The notes under the pieces were generated by a model that saw only the letters and a list, made by a program, of their open reading frames with translations, ran no database searches and was not told the DNA's origin. DNA of 64,000 nt from positions 186,001 to 250,000 of the forward strand of contig CAWAVG010000002.1 in NCBI GenBank assembly GCA_963785425.1. The letters run 5' to 3'. This document shows positions 33,669 to 42,078 of this stretch, in pieces. Made by a program: the position numbers and the translations under genes. Numbering within the stretch: the first letter of the stretch is position 1; the number at the start of each line of letters is the position of its first letter. Source of the DNA: RYN-133 sp963785425 (lineage in GTDB: Bacteria > Actinomycetota > Actinomycetes > Mycobacteriales > Jatrophihabitantaceae).

Positions 33669-34563
33669 GTGTCACGGTTTCATGCTGTGACCCCGCCCCG
33701 TTTCGGCCCGACCACGCTCACCACGGGCGAGCAGGTTCGCTCGCTCGGCCTCAACAAGGTGCCCCGCGTCGCCGTCGTCTTCTGGATCACCAAGGCGCTC
33801 ACGACGGCGATGGGGGAGTCGACGTCGGACTTCCTCGTGCACGCCCTGAGCCCGGTCGTGGCCGTGCTGCTCGGGTTCGTCGCATTCTGCGTGGCGCTGA
33901 TCGTGCAGCTCCGCGCGCCGCGCTACGCCGCCGCGCGCTACTGGTTCGCCGTGGCGATGGTCGGCGTGTTCGGGACGATGGCGGCCGACGTGCTGCACGT
34001 CGGTTTCGGCGTGCCGTACCCGGCGTCGGCGGCGCTGTTCGTGCTCGTCCTCGCCGGCGTGTTCATGACCTGGCACCGCACCGAAGGCACGCTGTCGGTG
34101 CACAGCATCGTGACGCGGCGACGCGAGCTGTTCTACTGGGCGGCCGTCGTCGCCACCTTCGCGCTCGGCACGGCGGTCGGCGATCTCACGGCGAATTCGT
34201 TCGGGCTCGGGTACCTGCCCTCGGTGCTGCTGTTCGCGGCGCTGATCGCGGTGCCTGCGCTGTGGTACCGCTTCGGCACGCTGAATCCCGTGGTGGCGTT
34301 CTGGTGGGCCTACGTGCTGACCCGTCCGCTCGGCGCATCGGTCGCCGACTGGCTGGGCAAGCCGAACAGTGCCAGCGGCGTGGGGTGGGCGCCGGCGTGG
34401 TCAGCGGGTTGCTGGCGTTGACGCTCGTCGCGTCGTCATCTACCTGCAGCGAACCGGAGCCGACACTCCCGAGGACGTCGACGACCGGCGGCGGGCCGGT
34501 CAGCGACCGCGGGGGATACCCGTGCCGTGTTCCTGGAAGCGCATGAGCCGCTCGTTCTCGTAG
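33669..34563 (+). CDS. Seven-helix integral membrane protein, COG4705-like (two frame breaks at the C-terminus)
   Basis: About 290 residues when joined. The N-terminus LNKVPRVAVVFWITKALTTAMGESTSDFL is characteristic of COG4705 membrane-anchored proteins, a family with an internal repeat: KAL..AMGESTSDF is echoed by GTAVGDLTANSFGLGYLPS. Seven or eight hydrophobic helices are seen. After residue 235 the frame changes near 34383 and again near 34430, ending ..YLQRTGADTPEDVDD.. The true stop is uncertain; the frame continues to 34563 and would overlap the convergent hydratase gene. Function unknown, possibly transport. Confidence 0.7.
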
Positions 34564-35219
34564 GCCATGCGGCGCGCCGACCCCTCGAGTTCGCGGAACA
34601 TCAGTTTGAGGACGCGCAGACCCTGCGGGTGCTGGGCCGCGAGCTGGCCGGCGAGCTCGACCGCGGTGGCCTCCGCGGCGCCGGCGGCGCACGCGCGCTG
34701 CACGATGCCGAGCTCGAGTGCCTCGTCCAGGCTGATCGTGCGCCCGGTGAACACCAGATCCTTGGCCGCGCCCAGCCCGACGAGCGGGACGAGCCGGGCC
34801 GGCCCGACCGGCACGCCGAGCCGTGCGCCGGCCCAGGCCAGACGCAGGTTGTCGCCGCCGACCCGCAGATCGGCGCCGGCCACGATCTCGGCTCCCGCGC
34901 CGACGCAGTTGCCCACCGCGACCGCGACGACCGGCACCGGGAACTCGTCCAGCCAGCGGTACAGGCGGGTGAACGCCGCCATGCGCGCCACCCCGGCGCC
35001 GTGATCGAGCTGTTCGGCGATGTCGGCTCCGGCGCAGAGCGCGGTCACGTCCGTCGTCGAGAACACGAGTGCCCGCAGGGCGTCCTCAGCAGCCAGTTCG
35101 GTCAGCGACTCGTCGAGCAGGGCCAGCGTCGCCGAGTCGAGGGCGTTGCGGCGCTCGGGACGGTTCAGCCGGACGATCGCGACCGGACCGGCGCGTTCGA
35201 CCAGGACGGGAGCAGACAT
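34500..35219 (-). CDS. Enoyl-CoA hydratase/isomerase family protein
   Basis: 239 residues with the crotonase fold. The oxyanion-hole regions are VTALCAGADIAEQL and VGNCVGAGAEIVAGADLRV, and PVGPARLVPLVGL covers the usual catalytic region. The Glu found in hydratases (around position 110) is not obvious, so the reaction is uncertain. ATG at 35219 starts MSAPVLVERAGPVAIVRLNRP. It is divergent from the DivIVA-like gene. A longer in-frame extension upstream has no similarity. Confidence 0.85.
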   Translation of the reverse strand: MSAPVLVERAGPVAIVRLNRPERRNALDSATLALLDESLTELAAEDALRALVFSTTDVTALCAGADIAEQLDHGAGVARMAAFTRLYRWLDEFPVPVVAVAVGNCVGAGAEIVAGADLRVGGDNLRLAWAGARLGVPVGPARLVPLVGLGAAKDLVFTGRTISLDEALELGIVQRACAAGAAEATAVELAGQLAAQHPQGLRVLKLMFRELEGSARRMAYENERLMRFQEHGTGIPRGR

Positions 35220-35261
35220 GTCGGTCAGTGCACCACACCCGGTGGGTCCCGGACGTGCTGT

Positions 35262-35272
35262 CGTGACACGAT
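35262..35272 (+). promoter_or_regulatory. TCGTG-A-CACGA element before the DivIVA-like gene
   Basis: CACGAT (35267-35272) ends six bases before the GTG at 35279, the same spacing as both halves of the palindrome between pncB and clpS. A 5-1-5 palindrome TCGTGACACGA surrounds it. Candidate variant -10 or shared operator. Confidence 0.45.
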
Positions 35273-35278
35273 CGACCC

Positions 35279-35641
35279 GTGCTGACGTTGGTGGGCTTCG
35301 GGCTGCTGGCCATCGTGATCGCGGCCGCGTTGTTCCTGCTAGCGGCGTACGTGCTGCCCGCGGGCGAGCAGATCGCGCCGCCACTGCGTGACGAGCCGCT
35401 CTGGGAGCCGCCGTCGCGGCCGCTGACCGCGGCCGATGTCTCGGCCGCGCGGTTGCCGGTCGCGTTGCGCGGCTATCGCTTCGCCGAGACCGACCGGCTG
35501 CTCGATCGGCTCTCCGAGGAACTCGACCGGCGCGACGCCGAGATCGCCCGGCTGCGCGGCGGTGCGGCCGAGGAACAGGAGCGGCTGAGCTGGGCGCCGC
35601 CGGCGACGTCGGCGCGGCATGCCGATCCCGATGACGTCTGA
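35279..35641 (+). CDS. Membrane-anchored DivIVA-domain protein (Rv1209 position)
   Basis: 120 residues. One N-terminal transmembrane helix (LVGFGLLAIVIAAALFLLAAYVL, residues 4-26), then a short DivIVA-like segment: LPVALRGYRFAETDRLLDRLSEELDRRDAEIARLRG, with the RGY and coiled-coil pattern of the DivIVA N-terminus. Such proteins may recruit factors at sites of membrane curvature, but this family is uncharacterised. GTG at 35279. Overlaps tag by 11 bases, matching Rv1209-Rv1210. Confidence 0.8.
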   Translation: MLTLVGFGLLAIVIAAALFLLAAYVLPAGEQIAPPLRDEPLWEPPSRPLTAADVSAARLPVALRGYRFAETDRLLDRLSEELDRRDAEIARLRGGAAEEQERLSWAPPATSARHADPDDV

Positions 35642-36182
35642 CCGGCCGCGCTGCGGATGGGCCACGTCGGCTCCCGAATACGTCGCCTATCACGACGACG
35701 AGTGGGGCACACCGCTGCACGGCGAGCGGGAGCTGTTCGAGCGGCTCTCGCTGGAGGCGTTCCAATCAGGGCTGTCCTGGCTGATCATCCTGCGTAAGCG
35801 GTCGACGTTCCGTGCGGCCTTCGCCGACTTCGACGTGGATGCGGTCGCCGCGTTCGACGGACACGACATCGAACGGTTGCTCGCCGACGCGGGCATCGTC
35901 CGCAATCGGGCCAAGATCGAGGCGACTATCAGCAACGCGCGGGCCGTGCGCGCCTGCGTCGACGAGGGGCTCGACGAGCTGCTCTGGTCGTACGCACCGG
36001 CCGCTCACCGGCGGCCGAAGTCGCTGGCCGACATCGCCTCGACCTCGCCCGAATCGACGGCTATGGCCAAGGACCTCAAGAAGCGCGGTCTGCGCTTCGT
36101 CGGCCCGACGACGGCCTACGCGCTGATGCAGGCGACCGGCATGGTCGACGACCACGTGTCGACGTGCTGGCGGGCCGGCTGA
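35631..36182 (+). CDS. tag: DNA-3-methyladenine glycosylase I
   Basis: About 183 residues from ATG at 35631 (ATG at 35619 is an alternative). Base-excision repair enzyme removing 3-methyladenine. RCGWATSAPEYVAYHDDEWGTPLHG is the family start (split here as RCGWATSAPE and YVAYHDDEWGTPLHGE); FQSGLSWLIILRKR, the Glu/Asp of DFDVDAVAAFDG and MVDDHVSTC close the helix-hairpin-helix fold. It ends five residues after the last conserved cysteine, as in mycobacterial Tag. It is followed by a convergent hydratase. Confidence 0.92.
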   Translation: MTSDRPRCGWATSAPEYVAYHDDEWGTPLHGERELFERLSLEAFQSGLSWLIILRKRSTFRAAFADFDVDAVAAFDGHDIERLLADAGIVRNRAKIEATISNARAVRACVDEGLDELLWSYAPAAHRRPKSLADIASTSPESTAMAKDLKKRGLRFVGPTTAYALMQATGMVDDHVSTCWRAG

Positions 36183-36188
36183 GCCCAC

Positions 36189-36977
36189 TCAACGTCCCGT
36201 GAACACCGGCTTCTGCTTGGCGACGAACGCCGCCGTCGCGTTGCGGTGGTCCTCGCTGGTGCCCATGTCGGTCTGCAGCTGCGCCTCCCGCTCGAGCGCC
36301 TGCTCAAGGGTCGCGGTGGCGGCGAAGGCGAGCGACTCGCGAATGGCGGCGTAGGCGGCAGTCGGGCCGGCCGCCAACCGCGCGGCGAGCTCCTGGGTGG
36401 CCGGAAGCAGCCGGTCCGGCTCGACCACGGCGCTGACCAGGCCCATCTCGAGCGCAGCGTCGGCGTTGATCGGCTCGGCCAGCAGGCACAACGCGGTCGC
36501 CCTGGCCCCACCGACGAGGCGGGGCAGCGTCCACGACACCCCGCTGTCGAGGGTGAGCCCGACATTGGCGAACGCGATGAGGAAGCCGGCCTTGTTCGAG
36601 GCGAGCCGCAGGTCGCAGGCGAATGCGAGCCCGGCGCCCGCCCCGGCGGCCATGCCGTTGACGGCGGCGATCACCGGCTTGGGCATGGTGGCCAGGGCCA
36701 GCACGATCGGGTTGTAGTGCTGGACGACGGTCGACAGCGGGGCCGGATCGCCGGCGTCGAGCAGTTCGACGTGCTCGCGAAGGTCCTGCCCGACGCAGAA
36801 CCCTCGGCCGTTGCCGGTGAGCACGACCGCACGCACGGACTCGTCGCGCCCGATCTCGGTCAGCTCCGCGAGCAGCGCCTCTTTGAGCGTCAGGGACAGC
36901 GAATTCATGCTCTCCGGGCGGTTCATGGTCACCGTCGCGACGCCTTCGGCGCGCTCGATCAGCAGCTCGTCGGTCAC
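36189..36977 (-). CDS. Enoyl-CoA hydratase, PaaG/EchA type
   Basis: 262 residues. Crotonase fold with GRGFCVGQDLREH (first oxyanion loop), VNGMAAGAGAGLAFACDLRLAS (second loop) and TLDSGVSWTLPRLVG in the catalytic region. The Asp of LDSG corresponds to the PaaG/isomerase type, so ring-1,2-epoxyphenylacetyl-CoA or enoyl-CoA isomerisation is possible. The GTG at 36977 (VTDELLIERAEG) was chosen; further upstream the frame has no similarity. It is divergent from DUF3117 by about 110 bases, in which I see no feature. Confidence 0.87.
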   Translation of the reverse strand: MTDELLIERAEGVATVTMNRPESMNSLSLTLKEALLAELTEIGRDESVRAVVLTGNGRGFCVGQDLREHVELLDAGDPAPLSTVVQHYNPIVLALATMPKPVIAAVNGMAAGAGAGLAFACDLRLASNKAGFLIAFANVGLTLDSGVSWTLPRLVGGARATALCLLAEPINADAALEMGLVSAVVEPDRLLPATQELAARLAAGPTAAYAAIRESLAFAATATLEQALEREAQLQTDMGTSEDHRNATAAFVAKQKPVFTGR

Positions 36978-37089
36978 GCTGTGGGACGTTACCGCGACCC
37001 CACCATTTGGGGTGCGCCCACCGATCAGGGAGAATGTGTGCAAGCAACGACCGCGTGAGCGCTGAGGCTCACCTTCCGAGGAGGTACGC

Positions 37090-37257
37090 ATGGCGGCCAT
37101 GAAGCCGCGGACGGGCGACGGCCCGCTCGAGGTCACCAAGGAGGGGCGCGGGATCGTGATGCGCGTTCCGCTCGAAGGAGGTGGACGCCTGGTGGTCGAG
37201 ATGTCGGCCGACGAGGCGGAAGCCCTGGGTGACGCGCTGAAGTCGGTAGGCAACTAG
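37090..37257 (+). CDS. DUF3117 small protein (Rv1211 homologue)
   Basis: 55 residues: MAAMKPRTGDGPLEVTKEG begins it and ALGDALKSVGN ends it. This tiny protein is nearly universal and highly conserved in Actinobacteria and sits between tag and the glg genes in mycobacteria. Rv1211 has been described as calmodulin-like because of Ca-dependent binding, though no EF-hand is obvious. GAGGAGGT is centred 8 bases before the ATG. A strong 16-bp stem-loop follows 10 bases after the stop, so it is probably transcribed alone. Confidence 0.92.
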   Translation: MAAMKPRTGDGPLEVTKEGRGIVMRVPLEGGGRLVVEMSADEAEALGDALKSVGN

Positions 37258-37267
37258 CACCTGACCT

Positions 37268-37303
37268 CGTTCGGCCCCGGACCTCGCGGTCCGGGGCCGA
37301 ACG
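37268..37303 (+). terminator. Intrinsic-type terminator after DUF3117
   Basis: CGTTCGGCCCCGGACC (37268-37283) pairs perfectly with GGTCCGGGGCCGAACG (37288-37303), loop TCGC. A 16-bp GC-rich stem without U-tract, 10 bases after the stop codon of the 55-residue gene and 30 before the aminopeptidase start. Confidence 0.75.
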
Positions 37304-37333
37304 CGTCTGTGCGGGAGAAGGGGATCCGCGGAA

Positions 37334-38599
37334 ATGATCGAGGTTCGCCTCGCGGCCCGAGCGGGCTCGGCATCGAGCGGCGCCTCCGAGCGTGTCGTCG
37401 AGACCGCGTCGCCCGACGCGTTGCGTGACGCCGCCGCGTCGCTGGCGCGCACGCTGCCGGCCGGACGCACGGTGCTGACCCGGCCGGGGCTGTCGGGCGC
37501 ACGGCTGCGCGCCTTCGTCGAGGGGCTGACCCTGGGCGGCTACCGCTACTCCCTCGCGTCGGCACCTGCTCCGGCCCGGCGCGTGGTCGAGCTCGCCGAG
37601 GTCGACGACGCCGACTCCGTCGAGCGCGGCCGCCGCGCCGCCGCGGCGACCGCATGGGCCCGCGACCTGACCAACACCCCGTCCGACACCAAGACGCCGG
37701 CGTGGCTCGGCGCACAGGCCACCCGGATGCTCACGCCGCTCGGCGTGACCGTACGCGTCCACGACACCGACTGGCTGGCCGAACGCGGCTTCGGCGGTGT
37801 GCTCGCCGTAGGCGGCGCGTCGGTGGCGCCGCCGCGGCTGATCGAGGCCGCCTGGCGCCCGCGCGGCGCAGCTGCATCGCCCCACGTCGTGCTGGTCGGC
37901 AAGGGGATCACGTTCGACACCGGCGGTCTGAACATCAAGCCCGGCGACGGCATGAAGACGATGAAGACCGACATGGGCGGCGGCGCCGCCGTGCTCGCCG
38001 CGCTGCGGGTGATCGCCGAGTCGCGGGTGCCGGTGCGTGTCACCGTGCTCGTCCCTGCGGCAGAGAACGCGTTCGGGGCGTCGTCGTACCGGCCCGGTGA
38101 CGTCGTGCGGCACTACGGCGGCCGCACCAGTGAGATCACCAACACCGACGCCGAGGGGCGCATCGTGCTCGCCGATGCGCTCGCGTATGCCGCCGCGCGG
38201 TTGCGGCCGAGCATGCTCGTCGACGTCGCGACGCTGACCGGCGCGATGAAGGTCGCACTCGGTACGCGCACCGCCGGCTTCTTCGCCACCACGGACACGC
38301 TTGCTGAGCAACTGGTCGCCGCGGGACGCGTGAGCGGCGAGCAGTTGTGGCGCATGCCGTTGAGCGCCGAGTACGAGCGCCAGCTGCACTCGCACGTCGC
38401 CGACGCGAACAACGCACCCGGCAACCCCGGCGCGATCACTGCCGCGCTGTTCCTCAAGCACTTCACCGCAGGGCTGCCGTGGGCGCACATCGACATCGCG
38501 GGGCCGGCGCGCGCCGACAAGGACGACGGCATCCGTACGCGCGGCGCCACCGGCTTCGGTGCCCGCCTGCTGGCCGAGTGGGTCAGCGGCCTGGCATGA
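37334..38599 (+). CDS. M17 leucyl aminopeptidase family protein
   Basis: 421 residues. Cytosolic zinc/manganese metallopeptidase. Metal and catalytic residues lie in GKGITFDTGGLNIKPGDGMKTMKTDMGGG (Lys and Asp) and ITNTDAEGRIVLADAL (the Asp-Ala-Glu-Gly-Arg signature). The protein is shorter than PepA because of a reduced N-terminal domain. ATG at 37334 has no clear ribosome binding site. A second family member probably exists elsewhere, since actinobacteria usually carry a longer PepA. Followed by pth2 after 10 bases. Confidence 0.92.
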   Translation: MIEVRLAARAGSASSGASERVVETASPDALRDAAASLARTLPAGRTVLTRPGLSGARLRAFVEGLTLGGYRYSLASAPAPARRVVELAEVDDADSVERGRRAAAATAWARDLTNTPSDTKTPAWLGAQATRMLTPLGVTVRVHDTDWLAERGFGGVLAVGGASVAPPRLIEAAWRPRGAAASPHVVLVGKGITFDTGGLNIKPGDGMKTMKTDMGGGAAVLAALRVIAESRVPVRVTVLVPAAENAFGASSYRPGDVVRHYGGRTSEITNTDAEGRIVLADALAYAAARLRPSMLVDVATLTGAMKVALGTRTAGFFATTDTLAEQLVAAGRVSGEQLWRMPLSAEYERQLHSHVADANNAPGNPGAITAALFLKHFTAGLPWAHIDIAGPARADKDDGIRTRGATGFGARLLAEWVSGLA

Positions 38600-38609
38600 G
38601 CGAGCCGGC

Positions 38610-39239
38610 ATGACCGACGAGTGGGTGCTGCCGCTGGTCGTGCGCCTCGAGCGCGACGCCCCGCCGGCCCGCACGGACGCGCTGGAGGCTGCGGCAATCG
38701 CGGTGCTGTCGATGCTCACGACCGACGACCCTGACTGGATCGAGGCGGTCGGTGCCTGGGACGGCAGCAGGATCCGCAAGGTGGTGCGGCGGGCGCGGGG
38801 GGTCGAGTGGCGTCGCGCCACTGCGCTTCCCGGCATCACCGTGCCGCGCCGCAGCGCCGAGGTGCGCGTCTACCCGCCCGTCCCGCTCGACGGGTGGCCG
38901 CCGGAGCTCGCCAAGCTTCAGGTCGGCGGCACCGAACTGGACGACCCTGCCGAGCGGGCCGCCCCCGACGAACGCCGGCCGCTGATCCTCGTGTCGCCGG
39001 GCATCGAGATGAGCGCTGGCAAGGCGATGGCCCAGGTCGGCCATGCCGCGCAGCTCGGCTGGCGTTCCCTGCGCCGGCGCAAGCAACGCGCCTGGCGCGA
39101 GGACGGGTTCGAACTCGCCGTCCGCACCCCCTCGGCACAGCAGTGGCGCGCTGCCCTCGACGGCGGTGCGCCGGTCGTCCATGACGCGGGCTTCACCGAG
39201 GTGGCTCCCGGCTCGGCCACGGCCGCGTTCATCGCCTGA
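38610..39239 (+). CDS. PTH2-type peptidyl-tRNA hydrolase with N-terminal extension
   Basis: 209 residues. The C-terminal 110 residues match the archaeal/eukaryotic-type Pth2 fold: SPGIEMSAGKAMAQVGHAAQLGWR (split: SPGIEMSAGKAMAQ and VGHAAQLGWR) and DAGFTEVAPGSATAAFIA. The N-terminal half is actinobacteria-specific. Bacterial-type Pth1 normally carries the essential activity, so this protein may be auxiliary. ATG at 38610 was taken because MTDEWVLPLVVRLERD is the conserved start. The end overlaps the convergent Fur gene by 11 bases. Confidence 0.87.
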   Translation: MTDEWVLPLVVRLERDAPPARTDALEAAAIAVLSMLTTDDPDWIEAVGAWDGSRIRKVVRRARGVEWRRATALPGITVPRRSAEVRVYPPVPLDGWPPELAKLQVGGTELDDPAERAAPDERRPLILVSPGIEMSAGKAMAQVGHAAQLGWRSLRRRKQRAWREDGFELAVRTPSAQQWRAALDGGAPVVHDAGFTEVAPGSATAAFIA

Positions 39240-39639
39240 GTGAGTGCTCCGCGCACAACCCGAACAACTCGACCGTGTGACTGATCTCGGTGTAACCCGC
39301 AGCGGCGGCCACCTGCTCGGCCCACGCCTCGACCTCGGGGCCCTCCACCTCGACCGAGCGGCCGCACTCGCGGCACACGAGGTGGTGGTGATGGGTCTCG
39401 GCGGCGGCGCCGCACAGCCGGAACTGGCTCTCGCCGTCCTCGCTGTGCACCACGTCGGCGAGGTTGTTCTCGGCGAGCAGATTCAGATGCCGGTACACCG
39501 TGGTCAGGCCGACCCTGTCGCCGCGGTGGCGCAGCTCGTCATGGACCTCCTGCGCCGTCCGGAATCCGTCCGCCTCGCGCAGCAGGCCCTCGATCGCGGC
39601 GGCCTGCCTCGTCTGGCGGACCCGTCCCGTAAGCGTCAA
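39229..39639 (-). CDS. Fur-family metalloregulator, Zur-like
   Basis: 136 residues. Winged helix with TAQEVHDELRHRGDRVGLTTVYRHLNLL, then the metal-sensing segment THHHHLVCRECG with HHHH and CxxC structural zinc cysteines. A second cysteine pair is incomplete (LCGAA, GLCAEH). HHHHLVC is shared by Zur/FurB proteins of actinobacteria, so zinc sensing is favoured, but iron or peroxide sensing cannot be ruled out. TTG at 39639 is the start used. It lies 12 bases after glgM on the same strand, yet a functional link is not obvious. Confidence 0.87.
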   Translation of the reverse strand: MTLTGRVRQTRQAAAIEGLLREADGFRTAQEVHDELRHRGDRVGLTTVYRHLNLLAENNLADVVHSEDGESQFRLCGAAAETHHHHLVCRECGRSVEVEGPEVEAWAEQVAAAAGYTEISHTVELFGLCAEHSLRR

Positions 39640-39651
39640 CGTCTGACCTCG

Positions 39652-40809
39652 TTAGACCAGTGACTGGTAGAGCTCAACAGTACGGTGCGCGATGGCGTCC
39701 CAGCCGAACTCGTGGACGGCACGTTCGCGACCGGCCCGTCCCATCGCGGTGGCGCGGGCAGGGTCGGCACAGAGCGCGTTCACCGCTTCGGCGAGGCCGG
39801 CTTCGAACTCCTCGGGCGGCACGGCCAGGTACGGCACCAGCAGCCCCGTGAGCCCGTCCGCGACGACCTCGGGGATGCCGCCGATCGCCGACGCGACGAC
39901 CGCGGTCTCGCACGCCATCGCCTCGAGGTTCACGATGCCGAGCGGCTCGTAGACCGACGGGCACACGAACACGGTCGCGTGGGTGAGCAGCTGGGTGATC
40001 TGCGGTCGCGGCAGCATGTCGCGGATCCAGATCACGCCGGTGCGCGAGGCGGACAGCGCGGCGACTGCACGCTCGGTCTCGGCGGCGATCTCGGCGGTGT
40101 CCGGCGCACCGGCGCACAGGACGAGCTGGATGTCCGGGTCGAACGCCGCGGCGGCGTTAAGCAGATGGGCGACGCCCTTCTGCCGGGTGATGCGCCCGAC
40201 GAAGACGACCGACGGACGCGAGCGATCGACGCCGAAGCGGTCGAGCACGTCGTCGCCGGTGGCGGGGGCGTAGAGCTCGGTGTCGATGCCGTTGTGGATG
40301 ACGTGGACCTTGGCCGGGTCGACGAAGGGATAGGCATCGAGAACGTCGGCACGCATGCCGTACGACACGGCCACGATCGCGTCGGCGGTCTCGTAGGCCT
40401 GCCGCTCGGCCCAGGACGAGATGCGGTAGCCGCCGCCGAGTTGCTCGGCCTTCCACGGCCGGGCCGGTTCGAGCGAGTGCGACGAGAGCACATGCGGCGT
40501 GCCGTGCATGGCAGCGCCCCACACCCCGGCCATGTTCGCGTACCAGGTGTGCGAGTGCAGCACGTCGGCCCCGGCGAGGGCAGCCGCAATCTCGAGATCG
40601 GTGCCGAGCGTGCGCAGCGCGAAGTTCGCTTCGGCCAGCCCTGGCGGCACGTGGTAGGCGTGCACGTCGGGTTCGTCGCGCGGCGATCCGAAGGCGTGCA
40701 CCTCGACATCGACGATGCGACGCAGCTCGCGGACCAGGAATTCGACGTGCACTCCGGCGCCGCCGTACACCTCAGGGGGATACTCCCGCGTCAGTACCGC
40801 AACACGCAT
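39652..40809 (-). CDS. glgM: GT4 glycogen synthase / alpha-maltose-1-phosphate synthase
   Basis: 385 residues. GT-B glycosyltransferase using ADP-glucose. In mycobacteria the syntenic Rv1212c (GlgM) makes alpha-maltose-1-phosphate for the GlgE pathway. Motifs: VLTREYPPEVYGGAGVHVE (acceptor loop), HSHTWYANMAGV, FVGRITRQKGVAHLL (nucleotide sugar loop) and VCPSVYEPLGIVNLEAMAC (Glu pair of the donor site). ATG at 40809 has TAGGGT 7 bases upstream. It is divergent from glgC, which makes its substrate ADP-glucose. Confidence 0.93.
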   Translation of the reverse strand: MRVAVLTREYPPEVYGGAGVHVEFLVRELRRIVDVEVHAFGSPRDEPDVHAYHVPPGLAEANFALRTLGTDLEIAAALAGADVLHSHTWYANMAGVWGAAMHGTPHVLSSHSLEPARPWKAEQLGGGYRISSWAERQAYETADAIVAVSYGMRADVLDAYPFVDPAKVHVIHNGIDTELYAPATGDDVLDRFGVDRSRPSVVFVGRITRQKGVAHLLNAAAAFDPDIQLVLCAGAPDTAEIAAETERAVAALSASRTGVIWIRDMLPRPQITQLLTHATVFVCPSVYEPLGIVNLEAMACETAVVASAIGGIPEVVADGLTGLLVPYLAVPPEEFEAGLAEAVNALCADPARATAMGRAGRERAVHEFGWDAIAHRTVELYQSLV

Positions 40810-40816
40810 GCCGCAG

Positions 40817-40851
40817 ACCCTAGCCCGCAGTGTCACGCCGCGCGTTAGGGT
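40817..40851. promoter_or_regulatory. Divergent glgM/glgC leaderless promoters with inverted repeat
   Basis: ACCCTAGC (40817-40824) and GTTAGGGT (40844-40851) form an 8-base inverted repeat with one G-T pair. Read outward, each arm contains TAGGGT, 7 bases from the glgM ATG (40809) and 6 bases from the glgC ATG (40858). The arms thus double as the two -10 elements and could also be an operator for joint control. Confidence 0.6.
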
Positions 40852-40857
40852 TGGCCC

Positions 40858-42078
40858 ATGGCCAGGGAGCCCCGAGTTTTGGGCATCGTCCTCGCGGGCG
40901 GTGAGGGCAAGCGACTCTGGCCCCTGACCGCAGACCGGGCGAAACCGGCCGTCCCGTTCGGCGGCAACTACCGGTTGATCGATTTCGTGCTGTCGAACCT
41001 GGTCAACGCCGGGTACCTGCGCATCTGCGTGCTGACCCAGTACAAGTCGCACTCGCTCGACCGCCACATCACCCAGACATGGCGCATGTCCACGGTCGTC
41101 GGCGACTACATCACACCCGTCCCGGCGCAGCAGCGGCTCGGCCCGCGCTGGTACACCGGCAGCGCCGACGCGATCCTGCAGTCGTCCAACCTGATCTACG
41201 ACGACAAGCCCGACTACATCGTCGTGTTCGGCGCCGATCACGTGTACCGCATGGATCCGCGCCAGATGGTTGCGCAGCACATCGAGTCCGGTGCCGCCGC
41301 GACTGTTGCCGGCATCCGCGTACCGCGCATGGAAGCGACCGCTTTCGGGGTCATCGACTCCGCACCCGACTACAGGGTCAACGGCTTCCTCGAGAAGCCG
41401 GCCGATCCGCCCGGCCTGCCCGACAGCCCCGACGAGGCTTACGCCTCGATGGGCAACTACGTGTTCTCCACGCAGGCTCTGCTCGACGCGTTGCGCGAGG
41501 ACGCCGAGGACGAGGACTCGGTGCACGACATGGGCGGCAACATCATGCCGATGATGGTCAAGCAGGACAGGGCCTACGTGTACGACTTCAAGGACAACGA
41601 CGTCCCGGGTGCCGAGGACCGCGACAAGGGTTACTGGCGCGATGTCGGGACGATCGACGCCTACTACGACGCGCACATGGATCTGGTCGCGGTGCACCCG
41701 ATCTTCAACCTGTACAACCAGCAGTGGCCGATCTACACCCACCACGAGCACCTGCCGCCGGCGAAGTTCGTCGAAGGCGGTATCGCGCAGGAATCGGTGG
41801 TGGGAGCGGGCACGATCGTGTCCGGTGCGACCGTGCGGCAGAGCGTGATCGCGCCGAACGTCCGGTTGCACGCGGGTGCCTACGTGGAAGGCTCCGTGCT
41901 CATGGAGGGCGTCCAGATCGGACGCGGCGCGGTCGTGCGCCGTGCCATTCTCGACAAGGACGTCGTCGTTCCGGAGGGTGCGCACATCGGGGTCGACCAA
42001 GACCTCGACCGGACCCGCTACCACGTGTCCGACGGCGGCGTCGTCGTGCTCGGCAAGTCGCAGTTGGCACTTCCATAG
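40858..42078 (+). CDS. glgC: Glucose-1-phosphate adenylyltransferase
   Basis: 406 residues. Makes ADP-glucose from glucose-1-phosphate and ATP. GIVLAGGEGKRLWPLTADRAKPAVPFGGNYR (split: GIVLAGGEGKRLWPLTADR and AKPAVPFGGNYR) is the nucleotide-binding start. YKSHSLDRHI, FLEKPADPPG and YWRDVGTIDAYY are active-site motifs. The C-terminal part is a left-handed beta-helix with hexapeptides (IVSGATVRQSVIAP). The following FAD oxidoreductase starts directly after the stop (TAG-ATG). Confidence 0.95.
   Translation: MAREPRVLGIVLAGGEGKRLWPLTADRAKPAVPFGGNYRLIDFVLSNLVNAGYLRICVLTQYKSHSLDRHITQTWRMSTVVGDYITPVPAQQRLGPRWYTGSADAILQSSNLIYDDKPDYIVVFGADHVYRMDPRQMVAQHIESGAAATVAGIRVPRMEATAFGVIDSAPDYRVNGFLEKPADPPGLPDSPDEAYASMGNYVFSTQALLDALREDAEDEDSVHDMGGNIMPMMVKQDRAYVYDFKDNDVPGAEDRDKGYWRDVGTIDAYYDAHMDLVAVHPIFNLYNQQWPIYTHHEHLPPAKFVEGGIAQESVVGAGTIVSGATVRQSVIAPNVRLHAGAYVEGSVLMEGVQIGRGAVVRRAILDKDVVVPEGAHIGVDQDLDRTRYHVSDGGVVVLGKSQLALP

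Noticed and set aside
39656..39668. ACCAGT-G-ACTGGT palindrome upstream of the Fur-like gene as an operator
   Set aside because: It lies in the last codons of glgM, has odd symmetry and does not match an AT-rich Fur or Zur box.
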